This document shows, one piece after another, positions 13,514-15,408 of a stretch of DNA of 15,408 bases; the stretch's first letter is position 1; each line of letters begins with the position of its first letter. The notes below the pieces were generated by a model, which worked only from the letters and a program-made list of their open reading frames with translations, made no database searches and was not told where the DNA came from. Where the stretch lies: NCBI GenBank assembly GCA_947254045.1, contig CAMYBO010000016.1:1-15408 (forward strand), given 5' to 3'. Origin of the DNA: an uncultured Granulicatella sp. GTDB lineage: Bacteria; Bacillota; Bacilli; Lactobacillales; Aerococcaceae. A program made the translations under genes and the position numbers.

Positions 13514-15358
13514 TTATTTTAATTCTAAAATTGGTTCTCCAGCAAATGTTATTTCATTAGTTGTAGATATTACTTCTTTTTTCAATTCAGAATTTGTAAT
13601 AATGATTGGAGTAATAATATCATAGCCATCATTTTTTATTTGTTCAAAATCTACGTTCACTAAAGGTGTACCTACCGTAACAGTCTCGCCCGGTTGAATT
13701 AATTGCGTAAAATATTTACCTTTTAAATTCACTGTGTCTAAACCAATATGAATTAATACTTCTACTCCATCTATACTTTTTAATCCTATAGCATGTTTTG
13801 TTTCAAAAATTGTAACAACTTCTCCAATAATTGGAGATACAATTGTTGATTCTTCAGGTAAAATTGCTACTCCTTTTCCTAGCATTCCACTAGAAAAAGT
13901 TGCATCATTGACTTGAGATAATGGAACTATTTTCCCTTTAACTGGTGCATTAATAGTATTAGTTTCTATATTTAAATTACTTGAATTTATTTCTAAAGTA
14001 TTCGATTCTTTATATAAAATATACGTAACAATAAATGCAATGACAACAGATAATACTAATCCCGCTAATGCTACATATAAATAATAGAATGTATCTTCAC
14101 CAATATAGGCAGCAATTGTTAACAAACCTGGTGAACCCCCAGTAAAGTTACGAGCATTCATAATTCCTAAGAAAAATCCTGAAATGCCTCCTGCAATCAT
14201 TGAACCAATTAATGCTGAACGATTTTGTAAAGTAATCCCATATAATGCTGGTTCCGTAATTCCAAAAATAGCTGTAATACCAGCAGAAGAAGCTAACGCT
14301 TTTTTATTCGAATCTTTTGTTTTTAACGCAATAGCTAATGCAGCTCCACCTTGTGCTACATTTGATGCTAACATCCCTGGTTGAACCACTGTATCGTATC
14401 CAATTGTTAAACGATTATTAATTCCAATCGAAACTAATCCGTAGTGTGTTCCAGTCATTACAAGGAACGGACTAATAATTCCAACAACAGTAGGGACTAC
14501 CCATGGTCCAAAATTCTCTAACCATCTAAAGAAATCACCCAGCCATTGACCGACAACAGAGCCAATTGGTCCTAATATACCAAAAGTTACTACTGCTGTT
14601 ACAAGCGCTGTAATTAAAGGTACAGAGAAGAATTTAATCGCTTTTGGTGAAATTTTATCGGCAAATCTTTCCACATAGCTCATAAATAAAACAGATAAAA
14701 TAACCGGAATAACCGTTGATGAATATCCCGTTGGAACAAATGGTAATCCGAACAAATAAATTCCTGCTCCATTTTCTTTAAAGTTTGCTACCATGCTTAC
14801 AAATGTTGGATGTAATAAAGTAGCTCCCATTAACATTCCTAAATATTGATTTGTTTTAAATTGTTTTGCCGCAGTTGCCCCTAAAAAGACTGGTAAAAAG
14901 TAAAAACCCGCATCTCCAATAAAATTCAAAATTTGATAATTTTGATCTTTATTCGTTGTTAATCCAAATACTACTAAAATAGACAGAACGGCTTTAATCA
15001 TCCCTGCTGCAGTAATGACTGGTAAAATAGGAGTAAAAATTCCTGAAATAGTAGCCATCAAACGCTCTATAACGGTTTGATTTTGAGTAGTTTCTACTTC
15101 GGATTCTATAGCTAAATCTGCTATTTCAACTAATGGACGAAATACACTTTGTACATCACTTCCAATGATTACTTGATATTGTCCACCTTTATTAACTACT
15201 CCTACCACACCAACTGTTTGTTTCAATGAATCTGTATCAGCTAGATTTATATCTTTCAGTACAAATCTTAATCTTGTTGCACAGTGAGTTAATTGAGAAA
15301 TATTTTCTTTTCCACCCACTTTTTCTAAAATATTCTGGGCTAATTGTTTATAATCCAT
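13514..15358 (-). CDS. bglP: Beta-glucoside PTS permease, EIIBCA
   Basis: A 614-residue PTS transporter in the order EIIB-EIIC-EIIA. EIIB (1-85) has phospho-cysteine Cys26 (LTHCATRLR). EIIC (about 95-450) has ten or so membrane spans and the conserved GITEP (366-370). EIIA (about 468-614) has phospho-histidine His537 (VLIHIGLDTV) with the partner His522. It imports and phosphorylates an aryl- or beta-glucoside for the enzyme encoded next. The frame is open further to 15376, but those six codons come from sequencing adapter; the ATG at 15358 begins MDYKQLAQNILEKVGG, the usual start of the family. Only three genomic bases precede it, so the ribosome binding site, promoter and any antiterminator target are missing. 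The specific sugar is not certain. Confidence 0.93.
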   Translation of the reverse strand: MDYKQLAQNILEKVGGKENISQLTHCATRLRFVLKDINLADTDSLKQTVGVVGVVNKGGQYQVIIGSDVQSVFRPLVEIADLAIESEVETTQNQTVIERLMATISGIFTPILPVITAAGMIKAVLSILVVFGLTTNKDQNYQILNFIGDAGFYFLPVFLGATAAKQFKTNQYLGMLMGATLLHPTFVSMVANFKENGAGIYLFGLPFVPTGYSSTVIPVILSVLFMSYVERFADKISPKAIKFFSVPLITALVTAVVTFGILGPIGSVVGQWLGDFFRWLENFGPWVVPTVVGIISPFLVMTGTHYGLVSIGINNRLTIGYDTVVQPGMLASNVAQGGAALAIALKTKDSNKKALASSAGITAIFGITEPALYGITLQNRSALIGSMIAGGISGFFLGIMNARNFTGGSPGLLTIAAYIGEDTFYYLYVALAGLVLSVVIAFIVTYILYKESNTLEINSSNLNIETNTINAPVKGKIVPLSQVNDATFSSGMLGKGVAILPEESTIVSPIIGEVVTIFETKHAIGLKSIDGVEVLIHIGLDTVNLKGKYFTQLIQPGETVTVGTPLVNVDFEQIKNDGYDIITPIIITNSELKKEVISTTNEITFAGEPILELK

Positions 15359-15361
15359 ATG

Positions 15362-15408
15362 CTGTCTCTTATACACATCTGACGCTGCCGACGACCTAAC
15401 ACAGGTGT
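15362..15408. other. Illumina Nextera (Tn5) adapter, not genomic
   Basis: CTGTCTCTTATACACATCT (15362-15380) is the 19-base Tn5 mosaic end, and GACGCTGCCGACGA (15381-15394) completes the reverse complement of the Nextera read-1 adapter. The next ten bases (15395-15404) have the length of a dual index, and GTGT (15405-15408) is the start of the reverse-complemented P5 sequence. This is untrimmed adapter read-through at the contig end. Confidence 0.98.

Noticed and set aside
1..15408. tRNA, rRNA, transposase or prophage genes
   Set aside because: No cloverleaf, rRNA core sequence, transposase or phage protein motif was recognised on either strand.

Overview
The window looks like one assembled contig from a low-GC Gram-positive bacterium, most probably a member of the Lactobacillales. 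The grounds are AT-rich DNA, strong AGGAGG-type ribosome binding sites, extended -10 promoters (TGnTATAAT), a Bacillus-type LexA box, an ECF riboflavin transporter under an FMN riboswitch, and a secreted protein with choline-binding-type repeats. A Granulicatella- or Carnobacteriaceae-like source is my best guess but is not proven. The last 47 bases (15362-15408) are not genomic: they are Illumina Nextera (Tn5) adapter, an index and the start of P5. Position 1 is probably also a contig break.

Layout. Positions 1-8275 are read on the minus strand, from right to left: a VanR/VanS-type two-component pair (8275-6409), exoA (6258-5497), uvrA (5277-2455), a secreted CHAP-domain cell-wall hydrolase (2416-1139), then an FMN riboswitch and ribU (1076-179). 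Strong hairpin terminators follow the kinase, exoA and ribU. None is visible between uvrA and the hydrolase. A divergent promoter region (8276-8460) separates this block from a plus-strand block: lipL, a ywfO-like HD phosphohydrolase, a large composite terminator, then a Cof-type HAD phosphatase overlapping an ASCH-domain gene by 4 bases. A bidirectional terminator (11978-12017) ends that block against a minus-strand beta-glucoside operon: PTS EIIBCA (15358-13514), then 6-phospho-beta-glucosidase (13456-12029).

How the genes work together. The PTS permease imports and phosphorylates a beta-glucoside and the GH1 enzyme cleaves it. RibU imports riboflavin under FMN feedback. LipL moves octanoyl/lipoyl groups between lipoyl domains. 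UvrA and ExoA serve nucleotide- and base-excision repair; uvrA carries a clear LexA box. The HD protein probably hydrolyses nucleotides. The two-component pair resembles VanRS, but no resistance genes accompany it.

Most genes are ordinary housekeeping or sugar-uptake functions, and I see no convincing undescribed multi-gene system. The points most worth a second look are the LexA-controlled uvrA followed without a visible terminator by a murein hydrolase, the mutually exclusive helices between the FMN aptamer and ribU, the nested-hairpin terminators, and the adapter at the right end, which also creates a false N-terminus for the PTS gene.
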